Assembly (NCBI GenBank): GCA_046292445.1
Contig: JBKBQT010000003.1
Coordinates: forward strand, 62,001 to 126,000
DNA from: CALIZF01 sp046292445
GTDB lineage: Bacteria; Pseudomonadota; Alphaproteobacteria; Rhodobacterales; Rhodobacteraceae
DNA length: 64,000 nucleotides
Direction of reading: 5' to 3'
The notes below the pieces were generated by a model, which did no database searches, was not told where the DNA came from, and saw only the letters and a list, made by a program, of their open reading frames with translations. The stretch's first letter is position 1. Each line of letters opens with the position of its first letter. Shown one piece after another: positions 16,472 to 25,082 of this stretch. The position numbers and the translations under genes were made by a program.

Positions 16472-17934
16472 CAAGGCTCTTCACCTTTACCCTGGCAACC
16501 GAGACCAATACGTTCTCGCCCATTCCGACGACCGCGGCAGATTTCGCGGCGACGAGCTTTCCGCCGGGGACAGGCAGCAGCCGTCCACCGACGCTGTTCA
16601 CAGAAGCGCTTCACGTCTGGCGCGCCCGTGCCGCGGCGGCGGGTTGGAGCGTGACCGAAAGCCTTGCCGCGTCGGCCGAGCCCTTTGGCCCGACCCTCTC
16701 GGCAGTCTGGAAGGACCTGCGCGACGCGGTTCTGGCAGATTGCGCGGCGGCGGGCGGGCCCGATGTCATCCTCGCCCAGATGCACGGCGCAATGATCGCG
16801 CAGGATTGCGACGATTGCGAGGGGGCGATGATGGCTGCGCTGCGCGCCGCAGCGCCGGATGCGGTGATCGGACTGCTTCTCGATCCGCATTGCCATCTGA
16901 CCGAGGCCATGATGACAGCCTGCGACCTGATCGTCACGTTTCACGAATATCCCCATACCGACGCCACGGGGCGTGCCGGACATCTCTTCGACATGGCAAG
17001 GGCGATGCGGGACGGCCATGTCCGTCCCGTCATGCAGGATTTCGATTGCAGGATGATCAACCTCTTTCGCACCCCGCATCCACCGATGCGGGCCTTCTTC
17101 GAGGCCATGCAGGACGCCGAAGGCAAGGACGGCATCCTGTCGCTGTCGCTCGTGCATGGCTTCCCCTGGGCGGACGTCCCGCGCGTGGGCGCGCGGATGC
17201 TGGCCATCGCCGATGACGCGCGCCACGATCTGGCGCTCGCAGCCGCAACACGGTTCGCCCGGCGCCTGTGGGATGACCGCGCCGCGATATGCCCGCCGGC
17301 GGCCGCGATGCACGAGGCGGTCGCGCGCGCGGGTTCCGCACGGCAAGGCCCCGTGGTTCTGGCAGACATGGCCGACAATGCGGGCGGCGGTGCGCCGGGC
17401 GATTCGACCTTTCTGCTGGCCGAGATCATCCGGGCCGGGCTTGCCTCTGTCGCGACCGGTATCTTCTACGACCCCGCAGTGGTGCGGCTGGCCGAGGCGG
17501 TCGGACCCGGCACGCGGCTCGCGGTCCGACTGGGGGGCAAGACGGGGCCGTCATCGGGGATGCCGCTCGATCTGACCGTCACCGTGCGCGCGATCAGGCA
17601 GGGGCTGACACACCGCCTCGGCGGCGGCGAGATGCCGCTTGGAACGGTCGCCTGGCTCGAGGCCGACGGCATCGACATCGTGGTGAACGACCTGCGCACC
17701 CAGGTCTTCGACCCCGCACCCTTCGTTGCGCTGGGCATCGATCTGACCCGGCGCCGGGTGATCTGCGTGAAGTCCACCAACCATTTCGTCGCCGGATTTG
17801 CACCGATCGCCGCCGAGATCGTCTTCGTTGCGACACCGGGTGCGATAACGCCGGACTTTGCCGCCATCCCCTACCGGAACAGACGCGACAACTGGTGGCC
17901 GCTGCGGGCCGATCCGTTCCAGATGGATATGTGA
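16468..17934 (+). CDS. M81-family metallopeptidase (MlrC-like)
   Basis: 488-aa enzyme of the MlrC/M81 family, whose named member acts in microcystin peptide breakdown. Visible family motifs: N-terminal LATETNTFSPIPT, LAQMHGAMIAQDCDDCEG near 108, the metal-site segment GLLLDPHCHLTEAMM (about 135) and TFHEYPHTDATGRAG (about 157), and C-terminal NHFVAGFAPIA. No signal peptide, so cytoplasmic. Its ATG overlaps the dctQ stop, and its stop overlaps the next gene. Many M81 proteins lie in transporter operons; they probably hydrolyse amide bonds of an imported compound rather than microcystin. Confidence 0.9.
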   Translation: MTRLFTFTLATETNTFSPIPTTAADFAATSFPPGTGSSRPPTLFTEALHVWRARAAAAGWSVTESLAASAEPFGPTLSAVWKDLRDAVLADCAAAGGPDVILAQMHGAMIAQDCDDCEGAMMAALRAAAPDAVIGLLLDPHCHLTEAMMTACDLIVTFHEYPHTDATGRAGHLFDMARAMRDGHVRPVMQDFDCRMINLFRTPHPPMRAFFEAMQDAEGKDGILSLSLVHGFPWADVPRVGARMLAIADDARHDLALAAATRFARRLWDDRAAICPPAAAMHEAVARAGSARQGPVVLADMADNAGGGAPGDSTFLLAEIIRAGLASVATGIFYDPAVVRLAEAVGPGTRLAVRLGGKTGPSSGMPLDLTVTVRAIRQGLTHRLGGGEMPLGTVAWLEADGIDIVVNDLRTQVFDPAPFVALGIDLTRRRVICVKSTNHFVAGFAPIAAEIVFVATPGAITPDFAAIPYRNRRDNWWPLRADPFQMDM

Positions 17935-19091
17935 TGCAAGCCTGCGGGGACATCATCGGACGCGGCAGGGCTGCTGCGGTGCTGGCGCTTGCGGCCGAGG
18001 TCGAGACACCAGCCCTCATCCTTGACCGGACTGCCTTTGCGGCGAATGTCGCAGCCTTTGCCGCCATCGCCGCCAGCACGGGCGTGGCCCTGCGGCCGCA
18101 TGTCAAGGCGCACAAGTCGGTGCGGATCGCACGCGCCCAGCTCGACGCCGGGGCAATCGGCCTTGCCTGCGCAACCCTTGCCGAGGCCGAAACCATGGCC
18201 GATGCCGGGCTCGGCCCGCCGCTGATCACCGGTCCGGTCGTGGGACGGCATGGCTATGCACGGCTATGCGCACTCGGGAAACGGTCGCCCGGGCTGGCCG
18301 TCGTCATCGATGCACCGCAGACGATCCCGGACCTGTCGACGATGCTTGCGGCGGTCGGGACCAAGCTCGATGTTCTTGTCGACCTCGATGTCGGAACCGG
18401 TCGAACCGGCGCCACGGGTATCGGCGGCGCGCTTGGCGTCGCCGCCGCGGTGCGCGCATCGCCGCAGCTGCGCCTGCGCGGGGTTCAAGGCTATGCCGGG
18501 CACATCCAGCACGAGCCCGACTGGTTTCGCCGCCGCGCCCTCTGTGCCGCTGTGGCCGATCAGGTAAAGCAGACGGTGGCGGCGCTGCGCGCGGACGGCC
18601 ATGACATCGCCATCATTTCGGGCGGCGGGACCGGATCGGCCGGCATCGACATGGTGCTCGGATGCTTCACCGAGATTCAAGCGGGTTCCTACGTCTTCTC
18701 GGACGTCCAGTATGACGCCGTCGCACTGGAACGACCGGGCGACGGACCGCGCCGGATTGCAAACGCGCTGTACGTCCTGTCGCAGGTCGTCAGCGTCCGG
18801 GACGACGGCCTTGTAACCCTCGACGGCGGAACGAAAACTTTCGGTTTCGACCGGCAGGCACCGCGCGTGGTTGCAGGGGCGCCAGCCGGATCGGTCTGGA
18901 CCGTCTTTGGCGACGAGTTCGCAAGCCTCGCGCTGGCGCCGGGAAACCCGCCGATGCGCCCTGGCGACCGCGTGCTGTTCGTCGTGCCGCATTGCGATCC
19001 GACCGTTGCCCTGCATGACAGATACCATGTCGTGGGCCGCGACGGTCTCGAGGGAACATGGCCCGTCGATGCGCGATGGCGGCACCGGTGA
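17934..19091 (+). CDS. D-threonine aldolase / D-serine dehydratase-like PLP enzyme
   Basis: 385-aa fold-type III PLP protein of the DSD1/D-threonine aldolase group. The N-terminal alanine-racemase-like barrel carries the PLP Lys in LRPHVKAHKSVRIARAQ (about residues 56-72); the phosphate-binding loop is ISGGGTGSAG (about 222). The C-terminal beta domain ends with the metal-ligand motif PHCDPTVAL (His and Cys, about 360). D-threonine aldolase cleaves beta-hydroxy-D-amino acids to glycine plus an aldehyde. The start overlaps the M81 stop. Last gene of TRAP operon 1; the next gene converges on it 33 bases downstream. Confidence 0.9.
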   Translation: MQACGDIIGRGRAAAVLALAAEVETPALILDRTAFAANVAAFAAIAASTGVALRPHVKAHKSVRIARAQLDAGAIGLACATLAEAETMADAGLGPPLITGPVVGRHGYARLCALGKRSPGLAVVIDAPQTIPDLSTMLAAVGTKLDVLVDLDVGTGRTGATGIGGALGVAAAVRASPQLRLRGVQGYAGHIQHEPDWFRRRALCAAVADQVKQTVAALRADGHDIAIISGGGTGSAGIDMVLGCFTEIQAGSYVFSDVQYDAVALERPGDGPRRIANALYVLSQVVSVRDDGLVTLDGGTKTFGFDRQAPRVVAGAPAGSVWTVFGDEFASLALAPGNPPMRPGDRVLFVVPHCDPTVALHDRYHVVGRDGLEGTWPVDARWRHR

Positions 19092-19124
19092 CGCCCGTCG
19101 CCAGCCTGCCGCATTGCACCGGGT

Positions 19125-20054
19125 TCAGAAGTTGACCCGGTCGGCGCCCTTCAGGCCGAGAATCGCGCGCGCTTCGTCCGGCGAGGCGATGTCCATGCCG
19201 AGTTCCTCGATGATGCGGCGAATCTTGGCGACCTGTTCGGCGTTCGATCGCGCCAGTTGCCGGCGAGCGATATAGAGCGAATCCTCCAGTCCGACCCGGA
19301 CGTTGCCGCCGAGCAGAGCCGTCATGGCCAGCGTGGGCATCTGTGCGCGGCCGATCCCGAAGGCCGAAAGCCGATAGTCCTGACCGAATAGCCGGTCGGC
19401 CGTCTGCTTGAACACCATCAGGTTCTCGGGGTCGGCGCCGATACCGCCGCTTATGCCAAAGATGCCCTGGATGAAGAACGGCGGTTCGACCATCCCGCGG
19501 TCGGCGAATATCTTCAGCGTGTAAAGATGGCCGAGGTCGTAGCACTCGAACTCGAACCGCGTGCCATAGGCCTGGCCGATCTCGACCATGATCCTTTCGA
19601 TCATCGCGAAGGTATTGGGATAGATGCTACCCCAGGTGCCTTCGAGATAGGGCTTTTCCCAGTCGTGTTTCCATGTGTCGTAGCGCGCGGCAAGCTGTGC
19701 CACCGAAAAGTTCATCGAGCCCATGTTCAGGCTTGCAACCTCTGGCCGGGCCCGGTGCGCCGGGGCAAGCCGCTCGTCCAGCGACATGCCCAGCCCGCCG
19801 CCGGTGGTCAGGTTAAGCACCGCGCCCGTGGCTTGCTTGATCCGCGGGAGGAACTGCATGAACAGGTCGGGGTCCTGAGTCGGTCGTCCGGTCCTGGGGT
19901 CTCTCGCGTGCAGGTGAATGATCGCCGCGCCGGCGTCGGCGGCGCCGATGGCGGCCTCGGCAATCTCGTCGGGCGTGATCGGCAGGTGCGGCGACATGGT
20001 GGGCGTATGGATGCCGCCCGTCACCGCACAAGTGATGATGACCTTGGTAGTCAT
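19125..20054 (-). CDS. Beta-keto acid cleavage enzyme (BKACE, DUF849 family)
   Basis: 309-aa TIM-barrel Zn enzyme of the 3-keto-5-aminohexanoate cleavage (Kce) family. It condenses a beta-keto acid with acetyl-CoA, giving acetoacetate and a new acyl-CoA. Signature AAIIHLHARDPRTGRPTQD (about 44-62; the HxH ligands are His47 and His49 approximately), with EFECYDLGHLY (about 142) and FGIGRAQ (about 226). ATG at 20054 overlaps the stop of the upstream dehydrogenase gene as ATGA. Third gene of the SDR-dehydrogenase-BKACE operon. The true substrate in this subgroup is unknown; carnitine and lysine pathways both use BKACEs. Confidence 0.93.
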   Translation of the reverse strand: MTTKVIITCAVTGGIHTPTMSPHLPITPDEIAEAAIGAADAGAAIIHLHARDPRTGRPTQDPDLFMQFLPRIKQATGAVLNLTTGGGLGMSLDERLAPAHRARPEVASLNMGSMNFSVAQLAARYDTWKHDWEKPYLEGTWGSIYPNTFAMIERIMVEIGQAYGTRFEFECYDLGHLYTLKIFADRGMVEPPFFIQGIFGISGGIGADPENLMVFKQTADRLFGQDYRLSAFGIGRAQMPTLAMTALLGGNVRVGLEDSLYIARRQLARSNAEQVAKIRRIIEELGMDIASPDEARAILGLKGADRVNF

Positions 20055-21007
20055 GGCGCGTCCCCCGCCGGCTGATCGTCCATCCCCGCACGCAATGCAA
20101 GCAGACGCATCAGCGCCCGGTCGCGCCAGCGCATCCGCCGCGACACCGCATCGGCCGGAACCGCCGCACGCCGCGCCGCCTCGATCCGGTCGAGCGCCGC
20201 CGCAGGCCAGGCATCGCCGACCGTCAACTGCGTGCCGATCGCGCGATAGTTTTCGCCATAGCGCGTCGCATAGTCGAGAAAACCCGCGGGCGCGTTGAGG
20301 TCCATCGTCTCGAACGGCCCCATCAGCGCCCAGCGCAGTCCGAGGCTGTGCTTCATCACCGCATCGAGGCCCTCCGGGTCGATCACCCCCGCCGCGACCA
20401 GAGCCACCGCCTCGTTCACGACCGCAGCCTGCAGCCGGTTCATCACGAACCCCTCGATCTCGCGCTGCAGAACGACCGGCACCTGCCCGACCGCCTCGAG
20501 CGCCGCCCTGAAGGCCGCAACATCCGCAGCATCGTGCCAGGGCGAGGGGACCAGTTCGACTACCGGCATCAGGTGGGGCGGATTGGCGGGATGGGCGACC
20601 ATGCACCGGCGCCGCCCCGGCAGATCGGCGAGAAACAGGCTGCCCGCGATGGTGCTGGTGGAACTGCCGATCAACGCCGAGGGCGGCGCCATCGCATCAA
20701 GCGCGCGAAACAGCGCGGCCTTGGCTGCGCGATCCTCGGGGATGTTTTCCTGAACATAATCGGCGCCGATCAGCGCCTTGCCAAGATCGTCGCAAACCGT
20801 GACGGGCCCTGCGCCACCCTGTGCGAGCGACAGGCCGGCCGCCGCCATGTCGGCAAGCGAGGCGGCGACGGCATTTGCAGCCGGGTCCAGCACCTTTGAC
20901 TCGCGGTCCCACAGCGTCACTGGCCACCCGGCCCGGGCAAAGGCGGCCGCCCATCCCCGCCCGATCAGCCCGCAGCCTGCAATCGTCACGCGACCTGGCA
21001 TGGTCAT
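20051..21007 (-). CDS. 3-hydroxyacyl-CoA dehydrogenase family protein, lambda-crystallin-like
   Basis: 318-aa NAD-dependent dehydrogenase. N-terminal Rossmann GxGxxG as VTIAGCGLIGRGWAAAFARA (about residues 5-24). The active-site segment is VAHPANPPHLMPVVELVP (about 137), with the catalytic His in AHP, and EIEGFVMNRLQAAVVNEA (about 182). The C-terminus LGLRWALMGPFETMDLNAP (about 231-249) is the lambda-crystallin/L-gulonate 3-dehydrogenase type rather than FadB-like. It probably oxidises a 3-hydroxy acid to the 3-keto acid that BKACE then cleaves. The ATG at 21007 overlaps the SDR stop (ATGA). Confidence 0.9.
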   Translation of the reverse strand: MTMPGRVTIAGCGLIGRGWAAAFARAGWPVTLWDRESKVLDPAANAVAASLADMAAAGLSLAQGGAGPVTVCDDLGKALIGADYVQENIPEDRAAKAALFRALDAMAPPSALIGSSTSTIAGSLFLADLPGRRRCMVAHPANPPHLMPVVELVPSPWHDAADVAAFRAALEAVGQVPVVLQREIEGFVMNRLQAAVVNEAVALVAAGVIDPEGLDAVMKHSLGLRWALMGPFETMDLNAPAGFLDYATRYGENYRAIGTQLTVGDAWPAAALDRIEAARRAAVPADAVSRRMRWRDRALMRLLALRAGMDDQPAGDAP

Positions 21008-21768
21008 TCCTCCCATTCGATGTTGCCGTCCACGCCCAGCATCTGGCCGGTGATCCTCTGCCCGCCGGGCCCCGCCAGAAACAGGATTGTCGCCGCGATA
21101 TCCTCAGGCTCCACGAGGCAGCGCATCGACACGTGGCGCAGCAGCGCGGCCTCGTATTCAGCCGCCGGGATGCCCAGCGCATCGGCCTTTGCCGCGATCA
21201 CCCGGGTGATCCGGGCGCCCCGGATCGCCCCCGGAAGGATCGCGTTAACCCGGATCCCGTGGGGTCCAAGTTCCCGCGCGAGCGTCTGCGTCAGGCAAAG
21301 GACAGCGCCCTTGCTGACTGCATAAGGCAGGCGCAAAGGGAGCCCGGTGCGCGCGCTGCTGGACGAGACATTCACGATCAGCCCCGAGCCGCGCGACTTC
21401 ATGCCCGGGATGACCGCTCGGGCGAACAGAAAGTGGCTCGTCAGGTTGACCCGCAGAACCTCGTTCCAATCTGCAAGCGCAATCGCTTCGGCTGCCGCCG
21501 TCGGCCCGGCAATGCCCACGTTGTTGACAAGCACATCCACCGCACCGGCCGCGGCTGCCACCATGGCGACATCGCCCTCGTCGGCCGCATCGGCTTCGAT
21601 GGTCGTCAGCCCGGGATACTCTGCGCCAAGGCTGGCAAGGCCCGCGCCGTCCGTGTCGCAGGCGACGACCCTCGCCCCCGACGCGTGGAAGAGCCGCGCC
21701 GTCACCCGCCCGGCACCGGCTGCCGCCGCTGTGATCAGCACGCGCGTGGGTCCAAAGGCTTCTGTCAA
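21004..21768 (-). CDS. Short-chain dehydrogenase/reductase (SDR)
   Basis: 254-aa classical SDR. The catalytic Ser is in NVSSSSARTG (about residue 140) and Tyr-Lys in LPYAVSKGAVL (about 155). NNVGIAG (about 88) is the NNAG-type strand, and the C-terminal MLGVDGNIEWEE is typical. The cofactor loop reads ITAAAAGAGRVTA, so the first Gly of TGxxxGxG is Ala, a mild departure. A TTG start at 21768 is chosen because CGGAGG (complement of 21778-21783) lies 9 bases upstream and no ATG is nearby before the Rossmann strand. First gene of the operon, divergent from gntR. Confidence 0.88.
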   Translation of the reverse strand: MTEAFGPTRVLITAAAAGAGRVTARLFHASGARVVACDTDGAGLASLGAEYPGLTTIEADAADEGDVAMVAAAAGAVDVLVNNVGIAGPTAAAEAIALADWNEVLRVNLTSHFLFARAVIPGMKSRGSGLIVNVSSSSARTGLPLRLPYAVSKGAVLCLTQTLARELGPHGIRVNAILPGAIRGARITRVIAAKADALGIPAAEYEAALLRHVSMRCLVEPEDIAATILFLAGPGGQRITGQMLGVDGNIEWEE

Positions 21769-21788
21769 GGCTTTTTGCCTCCGTCCAC

Positions 21789-21806
21789 AAACTGCTATAT
21801 CAGTTT
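21789..21806. promoter_or_regulatory. Candidate GntR operator, divergent SDR/gntR region
   Basis: AAACTG-CTATAT-CAGTTT is a perfect 6-bp-arm inverted repeat in the 92-base region between SDR and gntR. Its core, read on the minus strand as CTGATATAGCAG, differs by one base from CTGATACAGCAG at 23036-23047 before TRAP operon 2. A related half-site CTGATATT is at 21832-21839. The shared motif suggests one regulator acts at both places. Confidence 0.6.
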
Positions 21807-21860
21807 CATCAAGTTGCGCACGCAAGTCAATCTGATATTCCCCGCAGCAAGGGGGAAGCG

Positions 21861-22670
21861 ATGCCGTCAATGCACATGCCAACCGATCGCGCCACGGACG
21901 CCGCGGCACCACCGACGCGGCGGCGTGGGCGCGTCCAGGCCGCCGTGCCGGCCTTTGACCCCGTTGACCCGACGTTGCCAGAGCCGGTCGAGCGGCAGGT
22001 CTATCGCGCGATCCGGCGCGGCATGATGAGCGGCCTTGTCCCGCCCGATGCGTTTCTGTCAGGCCGCGCGCTCGCCCAGTACATGAAGGTCTCGGTTCAG
22101 CCGGTGCGCGATGCGCTCAAGCGACTGGAAGCCGAGCGCCTGATCGAGGGGAGGCCACAAAGCGGCTTCCGGCTGCGCGGGATGACGGCCTCGGAATACT
22201 GGGAGATCATCGAGATCCGCTGCCGGCTCGAGGCGCTTGCCGGCCGCCATGTCGCAACGCGCGTCACGCCTGCGCTGATCGATCGACTGGTCCGGCGAAA
22301 CGAGGCGATGGCGCTCAGCGTCGATCCGACAACGACGCTCGCGGCCAACTTCGCGTTCCATTTCGCGATCTACACCGAGGCCGGGCGCCCTGCCCTGCTG
22401 GAGATGATCGAAAACCTGTGGACCCGGATCGGTCCGATCCTGCACCAGCACGCCGAAGGCTATCCGGGCGATACGACCAAGGCCAAGCATGACCGGATCA
22501 TCGCCGCGCTGGAACGTCGCGACGCCGACGAGGCAGAGGCGGCGATTATCGACGATCTGGTCGAGGCAACGCACCGCATCGTGAACAAGCTGCCCGCGGG
22601 GCCCGACGCGACAGGCGACAGGGGCGAGGCGGATGGTCGCGCGCGGGACGCAAAGGGGCGCGCGGGCTGA
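21861..22670 (+). CDS. GntR-family regulator, FadR/FCD subfamily
   Basis: 269-aa repressor-type regulator. Winged helix-turn-helix at about 40-105 (LPEPVERQVYRAIRRGMMSG, then RALAQYMKVSVQPVRDALKRLEAERLI). The C-terminal FCD ligand and metal domain has EIRCRLEALAGRHVATR (about 118), FHFAIYTEAG (about 170) and KHDRIIAALERRDADEAEAAI (about 213). The N-terminal ~35 residues are Pro/Arg rich and probably disordered. GGGGGAAGCG precedes the ATG. Two matching palindromes suggest it controls the divergent SDR/BKACE operon and the downstream TRAP operon 2. Confidence 0.92.
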   Translation: MPSMHMPTDRATDAAAPPTRRRGRVQAAVPAFDPVDPTLPEPVERQVYRAIRRGMMSGLVPPDAFLSGRALAQYMKVSVQPVRDALKRLEAERLIEGRPQSGFRLRGMTASEYWEIIEIRCRLEALAGRHVATRVTPALIDRLVRRNEAMALSVDPTTTLAANFAFHFAIYTEAGRPALLEMIENLWTRIGPILHQHAEGYPGDTTKAKHDRIIAALERRDADEAEAAIIDDLVEATHRIVNKLPAGPDATGDRGEADGRARDAKGRAG

Positions 22671-23005
22671 CCCATCCGGGAAAAGTCGCAACCGAAAGAT
22701 GATACGGTGTCGCGCGACCCCGCCGCGGCACCACGGCGCGTGGTCTCGATTCCCCCGAGGGCCGACCGGTGCAGCCAACTGCCGGTTGCCGGTTCCGACT
22801 GCGCGCGACACGCGACCGTATAGGTGTCCGATCAGGGCGGCGTATGCGACCTGACGGGCATGCGCCCTGCTCTACCCCGCTTGATCCGCCACGCACATGC
22901 CCCTGCGCGGTGCAAGCCCCTGTGCCAGACGGGCACGTCGCGGTGCCCGCAAGCGGCAGCGGGACACGCGGCAAGCACCGGATGGCACGACCTGAGTCAA
23001 ATCTA

Positions 23006-23035
23006 TTGACAGCTTCGGCGATCATCCTCTTTAAT
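23006..23035 (+). promoter_or_regulatory. Sigma70-type promoter of TRAP operon 2
   Basis: TTGACA (23006-23011), 18 bases, TTTAAT (23030-23035). The -35 is perfect and the -10 matches five of six consensus bases, in an AT-rich patch of an otherwise GC-rich region. Confidence 0.65.
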
Positions 23036-23047
23036 CTGATACAGCAG
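23036..23047. promoter_or_regulatory. Candidate GntR operator at the TRAP operon 2 promoter
   Basis: CTGATACAGCAG abuts the -10 box and would cover the transcription start. One base different from the core of the palindrome in the gntR/SDR region. Position predicts repression by blocking RNA polymerase. Confidence 0.55.
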
Positions 23048-23365
23048 AAATTCTGGCTAAGGAAGGAGACTGCAACACACTGATTCGCATGCGTTCCTTC
23101 TGGAGCGGATTTGTCCGGGGTGAGACCGAAAGGCCGCGCTGCAGCGACCGCTTCCGGTTTGCGGGGCTCTGCGCGACCAACACCAGCGGCCAAGGCGCCT
23201 GCACCGGAACGGCGCGATCGCTTGCCGTGGCACGCGCTGCGGCAAGCCCCGCAACCCTCGGGCCGTGCAGGCCCCATCGGACGCACCGGGCAGGCTGCGC
23301 CCCGTCGCAACACCTTGGCCGAACCAAAGCGCGCCTTGCGCAAGCAGACAACAGGAGGATCGAAG

Positions 23366-24382
23366 ATGAAACGCCGAGACATGCTCGCCGCCGCCGGCCT
23401 CACCGCGGCCGGGGCACTGCTTGCCGCACCCGCCCTGTCGCAGGGCCGGATGCAATGGCGCATGGCAAACCTTTACCCGCGGGGGATCTCGTTCGGGGTT
23501 GCCTACGAGAGCTTTGCCGACCGTGTGGCTGCCATCACCGACGGGCGTCTGCGGATCGACAATGTCTATGACGGCGAAGGCGTGGGCGCGACCGAGGTTC
23601 TGTCGGCAACGCGCAGCGGCCTGGTCGAGATGGGCTCGCCCTACATGGCCCTGCATGCGGGCGAGCTTCCGGCAGGGCTGGTCGAACTCGGGCTGCCGGG
23701 CGGACCCGAGCGGTATGACCAGATCTACACCCTGTCCCGCCGCGGCGGCTGGGACGCAATCCTTCAGGACGCGTATGGCAGTATCGGGTTGCGCCACATC
23801 GGATCGGTGCTCCAGCCGGGGGTCCTCCTGCTCACCAAACGGCCGATCAACAGCCTGTCCGACCTGCAGGGCATGCGGCTGCGGTCGCCGGGCGCCTACG
23901 GGCGGTTCATGGCGCAGTTCGGCGCGACGCCGGTGACGATGGCCTTCGGCGAGACCTACACCAGCCTTGCGACCGGTGTCATCGACGGCTGCGCGTCGTC
24001 GAACCTGATCGACTATCGCGACGGACGTTGGTACGAACAGGCGCAATACCTGTACCCGTTGCCTGTCTCCGGCTCTCAGACCGCGCCGATCGTGGTGAAC
24101 GCAGATGCGTGGAACCGGTTGCCGGCCGACCTTCAGGCTGCGCTTGTCGCTGCCAATGTCGAACATTGCTTCGAGCATGTGAGCCTCTCGATCGTCGATG
24201 TCGGCGCGGCAGTGACCGAGATGCGGGCAGGCGGCGCCGCGTTCACCGCCAGTCCGGGCGAAGCGGACCGCGCCGCGTGGCGCGCCGCAGCCGCATCGGT
24301 CTGGGGCGAGTTCGCAGAGGGCGACGCGCACTCGCGAAGGTTGATCGACGCGCAGACCGCCTTCATGGAGTCCATCGGCTGA
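23366..24382 (+). CDS. TRAP transporter substrate-binding protein, DctP type (system 2)
   Basis: 338-aa periplasmic receptor. The N-terminus MKRRDMLAAAGLTAAGALLA has a twin Arg followed by a hydrophobic stretch, so Tat export is possible; cleavage is likely near APALSQG (about 28). Family blocks: GVGATEVLSATRSGLVEMG (about 71), MRLRSPGAYGRFMAQFGATP (about 171; RLR carries the ligand Arg position) and TSLATGVIDGCASSNLIDY (about 200). ATG at 23366 after ACAGGAGGAT. System 2 is under the promoter and operator at 23006-23047. Ligand unknown; linkage to the BKACE operon through the shared motif suggests a hydroxy or keto acid. Confidence 0.93.
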   Translation: MKRRDMLAAAGLTAAGALLAAPALSQGRMQWRMANLYPRGISFGVAYESFADRVAAITDGRLRIDNVYDGEGVGATEVLSATRSGLVEMGSPYMALHAGELPAGLVELGLPGGPERYDQIYTLSRRGGWDAILQDAYGSIGLRHIGSVLQPGVLLLTKRPINSLSDLQGMRLRSPGAYGRFMAQFGATPVTMAFGETYTSLATGVIDGCASSNLIDYRDGRWYEQAQYLYPLPVSGSQTAPIVVNADAWNRLPADLQAALVAANVEHCFEHVSLSIVDVGAAVTEMRAGGAAFTASPGEADRAAWRAAAASVWGEFAEGDAHSRRLIDAQTAFMESIG

Positions 24383-24554
24383 CACGGTATCCTTGCCTCG
24401 CGATTGCGGCGCGCGCCGCCTGCCCTGCGCGTGCCGCATCGGCGCCTGCGGCGGGAAAGGGTCGGGCGTTACGGATCAGCACCGTTCGGAGCAGGCGGGT
24501 CATCGGCCGGGGCCCGGTCAACGCCGTTGAGCAATCGCGAAACGTGGACTTGCC

Positions 24555-25082
24555 ATGACACTCCGGCAGATCACCGACGCCGGCCTGATCTGGGTCGACT
24601 GGACCAGCAACACGGTCGGAAGGCTGGTCAGCGTCTGCCTGCCGGCGATGGTAGCCGTGATCGGGTTCGAGGTTGTGGCCCGCTATGCCTTCGCGGCCCC
24701 GACCCGCTGGGCCTATGACATGGCGCTGCTTCTGTTTGCCTGGGCCGGGATGCTCGGCGGGGCGGCGGCGCTTCGCCGCGATGCACATATCCGGGTCGAT
24801 ATCGTGACCGCGCGGCTCGGGCCGCGGGGCCGCGCCGCGATGGATCTCGTGACACTGCCGTTTGCCGCCTTCTTCCTCGGTCTCGTGGTGTGGCAGGTAG
24901 GCCTAACCGCCCTTGACGCATGGGAAAGGGGCCTGAGGCGGCCGACGGACTGGGCGCCGCCGCTGGTGCTGTTCCTTGCGCCGGCGCCGCTCGGGGCGAC
25001 GCTCTTGCTGTTACAGGCCGGGGCGAATGCCGTCCGGTCATGGCGCATGCTGTGGCAAACGGCCCCAGAGGGGGCCGGCTGA
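24555..25082 (+). CDS. TRAP transporter small permease, DctQ type (system 2)
   Basis: 175-aa four-helix membrane protein with VVARYAFAAPTRWAYDMALLLFAW split around residues 40-65 and LRRDAHIRVDIVTARLG (about 78), the well conserved R-x-x-HI-x-V-D motif of DctQ proteins. It starts 172 bases after dctP and its stop overlaps the dctM start. This pairing with DctM gives the transmembrane complex of system 2. Confidence 0.9.
   Translation: MTLRQITDAGLIWVDWTSNTVGRLVSVCLPAMVAVIGFEVVARYAFAAPTRWAYDMALLLFAWAGMLGGAAALRRDAHIRVDIVTARLGPRGRAAMDLVTLPFAAFFLGLVVWQVGLTALDAWERGLRRPTDWAPPLVLFLAPAPLGATLLLLQAGANAVRSWRMLWQTAPEGAG

Larger units (their letters stand above)
22671..23365. other. 695-base region upstream of TRAP operon 2
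   Basis: No convincing gene. It ends with the promoter at 23006-23035 and operator at 23036-23047, then a leader of about 310 bases to the dctP start. An open frame runs through the leader into dctP but starts without a ribosome site and has unlike composition. The left half (22671-22990) holds nothing I recognise. Confidence 0.6.
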
